Shown here: piece by piece, positions 8,630 to 16,310 of the stretch
Layout of the letters: every line of letters starts with the position of its first letter
How positions within the stretch are numbered: position 1 is the stretch's first letter
From: CAYPLH01 sp964411505
GTDB lineage: Bacteria > Bacillota > Clostridia > CAYPLH01 > DUMO01
Direction of reading: 5' to 3'
NCBI GenBank assembly: GCA_964411505.1
Contig: CAYPLH010000052.1
Coordinates: 1-27,467 of the forward strand
Length of the DNA: 27,467 nucleotides
The notes under the pieces: model-generated
Told to the model about the DNA's origin: nothing
What the model saw: only the letters and a program-made list of their open reading frames with translations
Databases searched by the model: none
Translations under genes and position numbers: made by a program

Positions 8630-10645
8630 TCATGCTTTTCGTTTTTCCCATTCTATTACAATGGTTTCTTCGGGATGTATGGTAACCGTTTTTTGTTTAT
8701 TGATCGTACCGTTTTTGTTTTGAAACAACAGCCTGCTCACCTTGTAATTGTCAAAACCGTCCAATTCAATTGATAAAGTTTCCGGATTTTGATTTACCAA
8801 TATGGAAATTATTTTGTCTCCGTTTTGCAATGTTCTCATCATTGCTCCCTGTTGATTTTTTTTGAACCTGAACCTTTCTGTCGTCTTAAACTCCTGATTA
8901 AATAAATCTACCAAAGGTTCATATTCTTTAGTGAGCTGCGTCCCCAAACTTATCAAGCTGGGTATCCATATAACTTTACCCTCTCCATAACGATTGGAAA
9001 CTCCTGTAATCAAATTGCCTTTACGTGAGATAACCTTTCCTGCGACCGGCTTTATAAAGCCTTCCCAAAGGTGAGCTTTTAATTGATTTCCCGATATATT
9101 TGTGTCAAATAAATTACCGACAAATTTAAATTCCGATAAATCTCCACCGAAAAGATTTTTCAGAGGAAAATCGTCATTCATTATACAGACAGCATTTTCA
9201 TCGTAATAACCAGTCATGCCCTCAACAATCAAGGTTCCTCCTTTTTCTACATAAGAATGAAGGTTCTTCCAGTGTTTTGAAGGAAGAGCCACCTGGTGGG
9301 ACAGGATGATGATGCTGTTTTTGAAATCCTTTCTGTCGAAATTAAAGTCGTTTATATCACCGAAATTAGGATTGTAGCCATGCTGACTCAGGGCTTCGAA
9401 ATATCCTAAGGCTGATTTTATTACTCCGCCTTTCTTTCTTGCGTCATTGTTTTTGTCGTTGACATATCTTGTCAGCTTTTCTTCAACCCATATCGCTTCT
9501 TTTACATACAAAATATTTATATCCGAATCTACAACCTTTGTCCCACTAAACAGTTTTTCGTTTTTATTGATAATCCGAGCTATATCCGCCGCAACAGAAA
9601 ACCTGTCGGAAGGTTCATTTTGAAAATCGAGCATTGCCCATTCTCCTGCTTCAACACCTGATTTGCGCGGATTCAAACACCAAAACATACCTCCTTTACT
9701 TCCTGTACCAATGATAGTCCAGAGCCATTGCGCTATCTCTTCGGAAGTAGGGCACATTGCTGTTCCGCCGCTATAGGTATTGTTTCCTCCTTGTATTTCG
9801 GTCATAAACCAAGGCAGCTCTTTTGCGCCAGAGCGCAAGTACTCGGAAGTAGCCGACATCGCCACTGCGTATTGATTCCGATCAAAATACCCAAAATGCC
9901 AGCCTGCATGAGCGGAACCGCCGAGCGAGGTCAGAAATTCCCTCCACAGAGAAAACTCGTAAATCTCCGCCTGCTCCAATACTCCGGCAGGGTTAAGATG
10001 TATGGCATGTTTCTTATCATATTTTTGTATTTCCTCCGTAACCACTTTCATAAACCAAGGATGGTAGTGCAATATAAATTTTTCTCTGCCGAAGGAAAAA
10101 TGACGATATCCGTTGGTCGTTGTAGGCAAGGGAGTAATCGCTTTCCATTCTTCGAATTTGTTTCTTGTATATTCCTGATGCCACGGTAGCGGAAGTCCCG
10201 GTTCATTTACCGGAACCCAGCCGAATAATGATTTGTAATCCTTGAAATGCGTTACTGTTTTTTCAATATACTCCTGAATTTCCCTCCAATGTTTTTCGTC
10301 TCTCGGAAATTTAAAACCACCGATATCGTCGAATGAAGTTGCCGGAAACAAATTGCCCAAAATTTTTATATTATATTTTTCTCCAGCTTTAAACGCCCTA
10401 TCGAAAAGAGAAAAATCCCAATTCCCCTCTGCATCTTTCATATAATCTTCGAACATTCGGAGCCGGGTTATTTTGAAACCGTTTTCCTTTAGTAGTTTAA
10501 ACCACAAATCTACATTATCCGGATTCTGCCCCGGTTCAATAAGAATTTCCGCCCCTATCATAATAGGGCTGTCGGCTTTAAACTGAGAAAATGAAAAGAC
10601 GGATGGTAATAAAAAGAATAAAAGCAATACAATATGTTTTTTCAT
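8630..10645 (-). CDS. GH42-like clan GH-A glycosidase (putative beta-galactosidase)
   Basis: A 671-residue exported protein (signal peptide about 1-21). The N-terminal (beta/alpha)8 barrel shows VPVNEPGLPLPW with the likely acid/base Glu148 and WFMTEIQGG with the likely nucleophile Glu283, the clan GH-A pair. After about residue 430 a trimerisation-like, amidotransferase-fold domain appears: IIILSHQVALPSKHW, then EKGGTLIVEGMTGY, as in GH42. A C-terminal beta-sandwich (about 600-671) closes the protein. The barrel lacks classic GH42 landmarks, and the N-terminal pattern IGAEILIEPGQNPDNVD is typical of a Bacteroidota-specific group usually labelled beta-galactosidase. The exact CAZy family is therefore uncertain (GH42 or a neighbouring clan-A family). 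The gene has its own candidate promoter upstream. Confidence 0.8.
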   Translation of the reverse strand: MKKHIVLLLFFLLPSVFSFSQFKADSPIMIGAEILIEPGQNPDNVDLWFKLLKENGFKITRLRMFEDYMKDAEGNWDFSLFDRAFKAGEKYNIKILGNLFPATSFDDIGGFKFPRDEKHWREIQEYIEKTVTHFKDYKSLFGWVPVNEPGLPLPWHQEYTRNKFEEWKAITPLPTTTNGYRHFSFGREKFILHYHPWFMKVVTEEIQKYDKKHAIHLNPAGVLEQAEIYEFSLWREFLTSLGGSAHAGWHFGYFDRNQYAVAMSATSEYLRSGAKELPWFMTEIQGGNNTYSGGTAMCPTSEEIAQWLWTIIGTGSKGGMFWCLNPRKSGVEAGEWAMLDFQNEPSDRFSVAADIARIINKNEKLFSGTKVVDSDINILYVKEAIWVEEKLTRYVNDKNNDARKKGGVIKSALGYFEALSQHGYNPNFGDINDFNFDRKDFKNSIIILSHQVALPSKHWKNLHSYVEKGGTLIVEGMTGYYDENAVCIMNDDFPLKNLFGGDLSEFKFVGNLFDTNISGNQLKAHLWEGFIKPVAGKVISRKGNLITGVSNRYGEGKVIWIPSLISLGTQLTKEYEPLVDLFNQEFKTTERFRFKKNQQGAMMRTLQNGDKIISILVNQNPETLSIELDGFDNYKVSRLLFQNKNGTINKQKTVTIHPEETIVIEWEKRKA

Positions 10646-10676
10646 TTGTTTGATATTAATATGTTTATTTTGTTGT

Positions 10677-10706
10677 CAAAGATATTTTCCTATCTCTTTT
10701 TAGCAA
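10677..10706 (-). promoter_or_regulatory. Candidate Bacteroidota primary-sigma promoter upstream of the GH42-like gene
   Basis: On the minus strand TATCTTTG (10684-10677) matches the -7 consensus TAnnTTTG exactly. A TTG (10706-10704) sits 19 nt upstream, at the place and spacing of the -33 element (TTTG). The start codon lies about 32 nt downstream of the -7 box. The 92-nt gap between GH2 and this gene is large enough for a promoter. It would let the downstream enzyme block be expressed separately from susCD. Confidence 0.45.
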
Positions 10707-10737
10707 TATAGAATATCTCAAAACCAGGAAGATGCCA

Positions 10738-13251
10738 CTATTTTTTCTGATCGATGGAAATCTCTGTTCCTTCTAATCCTTTTCCGGTTACTCTCAGATT
10801 GATTTCATCACTCTCATAACCGGCTTGAACGATAATCTGGCATTTACTATTGAATACTTTTTTGCTGTAATTAATTCCGTCGCCGGACAAGTCTTTTTCA
10901 TGATCCCTCGGATCTCCGTTGCCTCCGCCAAGTAACGTTGCTTTACCGTCGAGTACAAAATCAAGTCGGCTGTTCGTCATAGGAACAACACGCCCTTTTT
11001 TATCCTTGATTTCCACATTAACAATACAAAGGTCTTTCCCATCGGCACGAATACTGTTTTTATGTGGATGGAGCGTAATTTGATATGGTTCATCGGTTGT
11101 TTCCACTTGACTGTGAATTTTTCTTCCATTTTTGTAGCCGATCGCTTTCAATGTTCCCGGGTTGTATCTTACATTCCAAGTCAAATGGCCGTTTTTCGGC
11201 ATCTCTTTCTTACCCAGACTTTTATTGTTTAGGAATAGCTCTACTTGATCCATATTGGAATTTACCCAAACACGGATATTGCGTCCTTCCATTCCTTGCC
11301 AATTCCAATGTGGCGCAATGTGAAGTTTATCTTCGTCTTTCCACCATGTTTGATAATAATGGTACAGATTTTTGGGAAAACCGCAAGCGTCCATCACCCC
11401 GAAATTAGATCCGATATTAGGCCATTCAAAAGGGGTAGGTTCTCCTTTGTAGTCCATACCTGTCCAAACAAATCCACCCATGATGTAAGGTTTGGAAGCT
11501 GCAAGTGCCCACCATTGTTCGGCTGTACTCGTACTCCAGATTCCATATCCGGGATATATTTCGTCAAAATCGTTGACGTAGCCTCCTTCAAAATCCAATA
11601 TGTAAGTTCCGACCGTATCTCTTGTAAAATCAATAACTCTATCCGGTCTGTAAATTCCTCTTGCCGTTACAGTACTTGCCACTTCGGTGGCAATAATAGG
11701 CTGATGCGGATAACGCTTATGATAGCCTTCTATGTTGTGAACGGAATAATTAAATCCTCTCACAGGCATCATTTGGTTAATTCCAAGATGAGCTTCGGAA
11801 TCATTCGAACCGTAAGTTACCGGACGTGTCGGATCCAGTTTTTTGATAGCCGCCAACATACTTGCCGCTATTCTTCTACCTTGTCGGGAAGTTTGGATAA
11901 AATTTTCTTCATTACCGATACACCACATGATCACGGAAGGATGATTCCTGTCCCTCAATACCAACTTTTCCAGTTGATCCAGATATTCTTTTCCGCTATT
12001 TACTAATCTTGTTTCGTCAAGGACAATCATTCCTAAACTGTCACAAGCCTCCATCACTACTGGTGAATGTGCATGATGAGCAGTACGGTAAGCATTCGCC
12101 CCCATTTCTTTAAGCAGTTTTATCCGGTAGTAATGAAGTTCGTCGGGAATGGCTATCCCAACGCCAGGGTGATCCTGATGCATACAAACGCCTTTTACCT
12201 TAACGTTCTTGCCATTGATGAATAAGCCCTCTTCGGCTGAAACCCGTATGTCTCTAATACCTATTTTAGTTATTTTCCGGTCGATAATTACCCTGTCTTT
12301 CTCTATCTCCGAAACTACTCTATAGAGATAAGGCGACTCGATTGACCACAAAAAGGGATTACTTACGTTAATTTCCGAATTAAGCTTTACATAGCCTTGT
12401 TCTTCTATCAGGGTCGCTTTACTTCTATTCACAGAGACTGTTTCACCATTCCTGTTTTTTAAGGTATTAATCACCGTGATATTGCTTCTCTCGGGGGACT
12501 TACTGTGTATTTCACTTTCTATTTTCAATACTGCATTTTTATAAGGTTCTTTTATCTCGGAATAGATAAAAATACTGTGTTCTTTAAAATGTACCGGATG
12601 GTATACATCCAGCCAAACGTGGCGGTATATCCCTGCTCCTTCATACCACCAGCCTTCAAACAAGGAAGCGTCCACCCGCATTTCAATTATATTCTTCTCT
12701 CCAAATCTCAAAAAATCTGTAATATCAAAAGAAAAACTATTGTAACCGCTAAACTGACTTCCGATGTAAATTCCATTTACCCACAACTTACTGTCACGAT
12801 ACACGCCATCGAAAGTTATTGAAAAATGTTTGAGAGAATCTTTTGCTTCTATAATAAACTCTTTTTTATACCAGCCGATTGAATTTTCCGGATATAACCT
12901 TCCTATAGGTTTATATCCATGAAACATGGTCATCTTATCATCGGACTTTTCATAAGGAAGCATTATCGCCCAATCGTGCGGCAAGTCTATATTCTTCCAC
13001 TCGTATTTATTTTTAGATTCGATGTATTTATCTAACTCTTGAATTTTTACATCTAACTTCCGAATATCGTATTCGACATCTTCCTTTGCATTTGTTTTCT
13101 CCAATCTGAAACGCCAATCGTCGTCAAGAGAGACTCTATACGGAATTTGATCGGATTGATTTTCTTGACGAATACTGTATGCATAGGAATAAAAATATAA
13201 AAAAAGAAAAAACAATACTGTTTTTTTTGAAATATCAAGAAAACAACTCAT
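10738..13251 (-). CDS. Glycoside hydrolase family 2 (beta-galactosidase-like)
   Basis: An 837-residue exported enzyme with a signal peptide at about 1-26. In order: sugar-binding jelly roll (about 36-220, with IDLPHDWAI at 88-96 and IGWYKKEF), immunoglobulin-like domain (about 222-335), and TIM barrel (about 338-625). The barrel has MWCIGNEEN with the acid/base Glu448 and IIATEVAS with the nucleophile Glu523. A DUF4982-type domain (about 640-715) and a GH2 C-terminal beta-domain (about 718-830) follow. This is the common Bacteroidota beta-galactosidase arrangement. Other beta-linked substrates (glucuronide, galacturonide, mannoside) cannot be excluded. A lysine/glutamate-rich stretch at about 52-85 is an insertion before the PHDW motif. 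It is the first gene after a terminator-like hairpin. Confidence 0.9.
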   Translation of the reverse strand: MSCFLDISKKTVLFFLFLYFYSYAYSIRQENQSDQIPYRVSLDDDWRFRLEKTNAKEDVEYDIRKLDVKIQELDKYIESKNKYEWKNIDLPHDWAIMLPYEKSDDKMTMFHGYKPIGRLYPENSIGWYKKEFIIEAKDSLKHFSITFDGVYRDSKLWVNGIYIGSQFSGYNSFSFDITDFLRFGEKNIIEMRVDASLFEGWWYEGAGIYRHVWLDVYHPVHFKEHSIFIYSEIKEPYKNAVLKIESEIHSKSPERSNITVINTLKNRNGETVSVNRSKATLIEEQGYVKLNSEINVSNPFLWSIESPYLYRVVSEIEKDRVIIDRKITKIGIRDIRVSAEEGLFINGKNVKVKGVCMHQDHPGVGIAIPDELHYYRIKLLKEMGANAYRTAHHAHSPVVMEACDSLGMIVLDETRLVNSGKEYLDQLEKLVLRDRNHPSVIMWCIGNEENFIQTSRQGRRIAASMLAAIKKLDPTRPVTYGSNDSEAHLGINQMMPVRGFNYSVHNIEGYHKRYPHQPIIATEVASTVTARGIYRPDRVIDFTRDTVGTYILDFEGGYVNDFDEIYPGYGIWSTSTAEQWWALAASKPYIMGGFVWTGMDYKGEPTPFEWPNIGSNFGVMDACGFPKNLYHYYQTWWKDEDKLHIAPHWNWQGMEGRNIRVWVNSNMDQVELFLNNKSLGKKEMPKNGHLTWNVRYNPGTLKAIGYKNGRKIHSQVETTDEPYQITLHPHKNSIRADGKDLCIVNVEIKDKKGRVVPMTNSRLDFVLDGKATLLGGGNGDPRDHEKDLSGDGINYSKKVFNSKCQIIVQAGYESDEINLRVTGKGLEGTEISIDQKK

Positions 13252-13286
13252 TATAAAGTGATTAATAATTATAATTTAGTATATAA

Positions 13287-13373
13287 CAAAAATAAAAACC
13301 GTCTTAAAAGTCTTTTTCCAACAACGGGTATCTTCCGGTTTGCTAAAATCTTTATTCTTTTAAGACGATCTTT
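13287..13373 (-). terminator. Long-looped terminator-like hairpin between the DUF4623-like gene and GH2
   Basis: Arms at 13294-13310 and 13357-13373 pair over 17 bp as minus-strand RNA. The core CGTCTTAAAAG / CTTTTAAGACG is perfect, and the outer part uses G-U wobbles that would be A-C mismatches in plus-strand RNA, so the structure belongs to the minus transcript. A U-rich tract (TATTTTTG) follows the stem. The 46-nt loop can form a smaller inner hairpin (AACCGG with CCCGTT, one mismatch). It starts 14 nt after the stop of the T9SS propeller gene and probably attenuates transcription into GH2. Confidence 0.6.
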
Positions 13374-13386
13374 ATTTATCGATAAG

Positions 13387-14808
13387 TTATGGAACAACTA
13401 TTTTGATAGTTGTTTCTCCTACATCTTCGAATTTTACTTTCAGTAAAAAGATCCCGCTCGTTGGGACAACAATAGTATTTACATTACTTATTTCCTGTAT
13501 TTTTTGTCCGGCTACGTTATAAAGGCTTAAACACTCGGCAACTTTCGTCAATTCAAGGGTTTTATCGTTCACTTTGTAACCCAACTTCTCAGCCGTGTAT
13601 TCCGACGTTGAACTTACCGTGCCCGGCACAAAATCATATATTCCGTAACCGTTTCTATAACCATAGATAAAAATCCGCGCTTTATCTTTTTCTCCGTCAT
13701 TAATAATTTGTACCTGAGATACGCTTGCATATCCATTACCGTTTTTTCCCATTCCGGCATTAGGGAAGCGGAATAAGCGACTCATTTCGCTGAATTTCTT
13801 CTCTGAATCTTTAAATTCAAACAGGTCGAATTGCTGTGGAGTTATAAAGTCCGTATTGGTCGAAGCTACAATCAGATAGTGCCGGCCGTTCAGTTCAAAT
13901 TCTATTACGCCACTCGGTCCTCCGCGTTTGTCGTCTCCGTCGTCTCTAACCGGTTTTGGTTCTGCGCTTGTAGGAGCTAAAGCTGTATTGTTTTGAAAAC
14001 CGTCCACTGCATTTCCTTCCATATCGTAAAGTACAGGATCACGGAAATTGCCTTCAACATAAAACCGGTCGGCAGATACGATGTGGATTCTCGGTTGATT
14101 TCCGAAGCCGTTTACCGTTTCAAACACGTTCGCAGGATCAGGGTAGAAAGACTTGATCGTAATTTCTTGAGGCGTAGCGTTCGCAACGCCGCCGGTTACC
14201 GTAAACTTCAAAACTTTATCAGAATTGCCTACGGGAACTAAAATAAAACCGTCTCCGTTTTTCACATCCCCGAAAACATCAAAAGTTTCCATTCTTCTCG
14301 CCGTCGAAGATGTATAGCTTAAAGTCGTTGACCATTGTAATGTGGACTGAGCTACATTTATATTGATGTAGGTAATTCTAAACACCTTTTCGGCAGCAGT
14401 TACCATATTCGCAATAAACATGTTGTCGGCATCGTCCACGACAATATCGTTCGCGGGGTATGTCAAGCCGGTGTATAAATTAGCCGGCAAGTCAAACTCT
14501 TTTAATAGACTGCCTGTTGCTCCATCGACTACAAAAATCTGTGGCTCGTAGCTCCCTTCCGTATTAGACTTTCTACTGCTGAAAAACAACCTTCCTTCTT
14601 TCACAACCATACCTCTGCAATCGCCTCCCGTAACATTGTTCACGTACACCGCAGGCGAGTTGGGAACTGTAGCGGCACGGTTCAAAAAAACAGTGGTAAG
14701 CTGGTCGCCCTTTTCCGTCGGAGTATGCGTATCAGGCTCTTGTGCACACAATATCCCGCCGGATATTAAAAATATCGCAAAACCGTTTAATAATAATTTT
14801 CTCTTCAT
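13387..14808 (-). CDS. DUF4623-like beta-propeller protein with T9SS-type C-terminal domain (copy 2)
   Basis: A 473-residue exported protein with a signal peptide ending at about ILCAQ. Its body contains repeated blade-like strands: GDCRGMVVKEGRLFFSSRKS, PQIFVVDGATGSLL, PANDIVVDDADNMFIANM, GDVKNGDGFILVPVG, and RIHIVSADRFYVEG. This matches DUF4623, a Bacteroidota family predicted to form a beta-propeller. The last 65 or so residues (LSLYNVAGQKIQEIS, then SGIFLLKVKF and TIKIVVP) resemble a type A T9SS sorting domain. No catalytic motif is visible; a glycan-binding or scaffold role at the cell surface is plausible but unproven. It is a diverged tandem copy of the next gene upstream (14888-16264). 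The leader motif TAACAATTAA lies 12 nt before the ATG. Confidence 0.8.
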   Translation of the reverse strand: MKRKLLLNGFAIFLISGGILCAQEPDTHTPTEKGDQLTTVFLNRAATVPNSPAVYVNNVTGGDCRGMVVKEGRLFFSSRKSNTEGSYEPQIFVVDGATGSLLKEFDLPANLYTGLTYPANDIVVDDADNMFIANMVTAAEKVFRITYININVAQSTLQWSTTLSYTSSTARRMETFDVFGDVKNGDGFILVPVGNSDKVLKFTVTGGVANATPQEITIKSFYPDPANVFETVNGFGNQPRIHIVSADRFYVEGNFRDPVLYDMEGNAVDGFQNNTALAPTSAEPKPVRDDGDDKRGGPSGVIEFELNGRHYLIVASTNTDFITPQQFDLFEFKDSEKKFSEMSRLFRFPNAGMGKNGNGYASVSQVQIINDGEKDKARIFIYGYRNGYGIYDFVPGTVSSTSEYTAEKLGYKVNDKTLELTKVAECLSLYNVAGQKIQEISNVNTIVVPTSGIFLLKVKFEDVGETTIKIVVP

Positions 14809-14887
14809 GGTGATTTTGTTTTAATTGTTAGTAAAAATATTTCTGAATGAAATTTAGTACCGATTGAAAATAAGTAATAGAAAACAA

Positions 14888-16264
14888 TTACGGCACAACC
14901 ACTTTAATGGTTTGTGTTTCCGAATTTGCAAATTTTGCTTTTAGTACAAAAATCCCGCTTGCCGGAACGACGATAGCATTTGTATTATTTATTTCCTGTA
15001 CTTTTTGTCCGGATGCATTATAAAGACTTAACAAGACGGCGCTTTCATTCAATTCGATTACTCGGTTATTCAAGCGGTAATTCACTTTTTCTATTGTATT
15101 TTTCGCATTCGAGGTCTCTATATCTTTTGGAATAAAATCGTAAATTCCATAACCGTTTTTCCAGGAATAAATAAAAAGCCTTGCTTTGTCTTGTATTCCA
15201 TTGCTAATAATTTCCACTTGTGGAATAGTTGCGTATAAAGAAGCGCCATCTGAAAATATGCCCATACCGGCATCGGGAAAGCGGTAAAGTAATGTCATTT
15301 CGCTGAAGTTCTTATTCGAATCTTTAAATTCGAACAACGCAAATTGACATGGTTTTTCAGTAGCACTTTGGCTTGTATAGGCGGCAAATAAATAATACTT
15401 GTCGTTCAATTTAAATTCAACAACGCCGTTTTGCCTTCCTTTATAAGTTGACGGATCTACAACTGTGGGGGCTAAAGCCGTATTGTTATAGAAGCCGTCC
15501 ACGACGCTTCCCTCCATGTCATAAAGCGCGGGATCCCAAGTTCCTCCGTCAACATAGAACCGGCTGTCGGATACGATATGAACTCTGGGCTGTGTTGACA
15601 TACTTGAAGCTGCTCCGGTATAGTTAATTGTTATTTCTGTCGGCGTAGTATTTACAACGCCGCTTGTTACGTCATACTTTAATATTTTTTTTATGTTGGC
15701 TACGGGTATCATAATAAAACCATCTCCATTTTTCACATCTCCATAGACGGAAAATGTTTCCAATCTATGTGGAGTAGCCGGTGTAATGCTTAATACCGTA
15801 TTCCACACTATAGGCGTCTGGCTTATATCTATATAAGATATCCGAAACTCTTGCGTAGTAGTTATTAAATTTGAAACAAACATATTTCCCGCGTCATCTA
15901 TCGCGATATCGTTTGCGGGATGTATTATTGAGCCATACAAGTCTGCCGGCAAATCATAAGTATTCAATAAAGCTCCTGTGGCGCCATCTACTTCATATAT
16001 TTGAGGAACGTAGGGTGAACTCAGACTTTTTCTACCGCTGAAATACATTTTTCCATTCTTTACCGCCATGCCTCGAGTATGCTCGGCAGCGCCGCTCACA
16101 AAAATGGCTTGATCCGAATTTAATATGGACGTTTTCAAATATACACTTTCCAGTTTATCTCCATTCGCTGTCTGCGGATATTCGAAAGGATCTACATTTT
16201 CTGCAAATAACAACAGGTTAGATGCAAAAAACACAACAAAAACGCTTAATAATAATTTTTTCAT
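14888..16264 (-). CDS. DUF4623-like beta-propeller protein with T9SS-type C-terminal domain (copy 1)
   Basis: A 458-residue exported paralogue of the 13387-14808 protein, collinear along its full length. The signal peptide (to about LLLFA) is followed by DPFEYPQTANGDKLESVYL, then TRGMAVKNGKMYFSGRKS, PQIYEVDGATGALL, ANDIAIDDAGNMFVSNL, GDVKNGDGFIMIPVA, and RVHIVSDSRFYVDGG. The C-terminal region VLLSLYNASGQKVQEIN ... SGIFVLKAKF ... TIKVVVP is T9SS-like. Its first 55 or so mature residues resemble the leader of the neighbouring FAD oxidoreductase and of the 18282-19397 protein. In this gene the leader runs naturally into the propeller, so a DUF4623-like gene is the likely source. Function unknown; it may bind the glycan outside the cell. 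Confidence 0.8.
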   Translation of the reverse strand: MKKLLLSVFVVFFASNLLLFAENVDPFEYPQTANGDKLESVYLKTSILNSDQAIFVSGAAEHTRGMAVKNGKMYFSGRKSLSSPYVPQIYEVDGATGALLNTYDLPADLYGSIIHPANDIAIDDAGNMFVSNLITTTQEFRISYIDISQTPIVWNTVLSITPATPHRLETFSVYGDVKNGDGFIMIPVANIKKILKYDVTSGVVNTTPTEITINYTGAASSMSTQPRVHIVSDSRFYVDGGTWDPALYDMEGSVVDGFYNNTALAPTVVDPSTYKGRQNGVVEFKLNDKYYLFAAYTSQSATEKPCQFALFEFKDSNKNFSEMTLLYRFPDAGMGIFSDGASLYATIPQVEIISNGIQDKARLFIYSWKNGYGIYDFIPKDIETSNAKNTIEKVNYRLNNRVIELNESAVLLSLYNASGQKVQEINNTNAIVVPASGIFVLKAKFANSETQTIKVVVP

Positions 16265-16310
16265 GATAATTTAATTTTAAATTGTTAGTAATAAATGAAT
16301 TATAATAGTT

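Noticed and set aside
9728..10189. 153-codon open frame on the plus strand inside the GH42-like gene
   Set aside because: Shadow of the catalytic barrel coding sequence; no signal peptide, motif or start context.
11245..12006. 253-codon open frame on the plus strand inside GH2
   Set aside because: Antisense shadow of a clearly conserved GH2 coding region; Cys/Ser/His-rich translation with no family resemblance.
13287..13294. TATTTTTG as a promoter -7 box for GH2
   Set aside because: Matches the -7 pattern but no -33 element at 19 to 21 nt, and it is the U-tract of the terminator-like hairpin. The same applies to 25614-25621 before susC.
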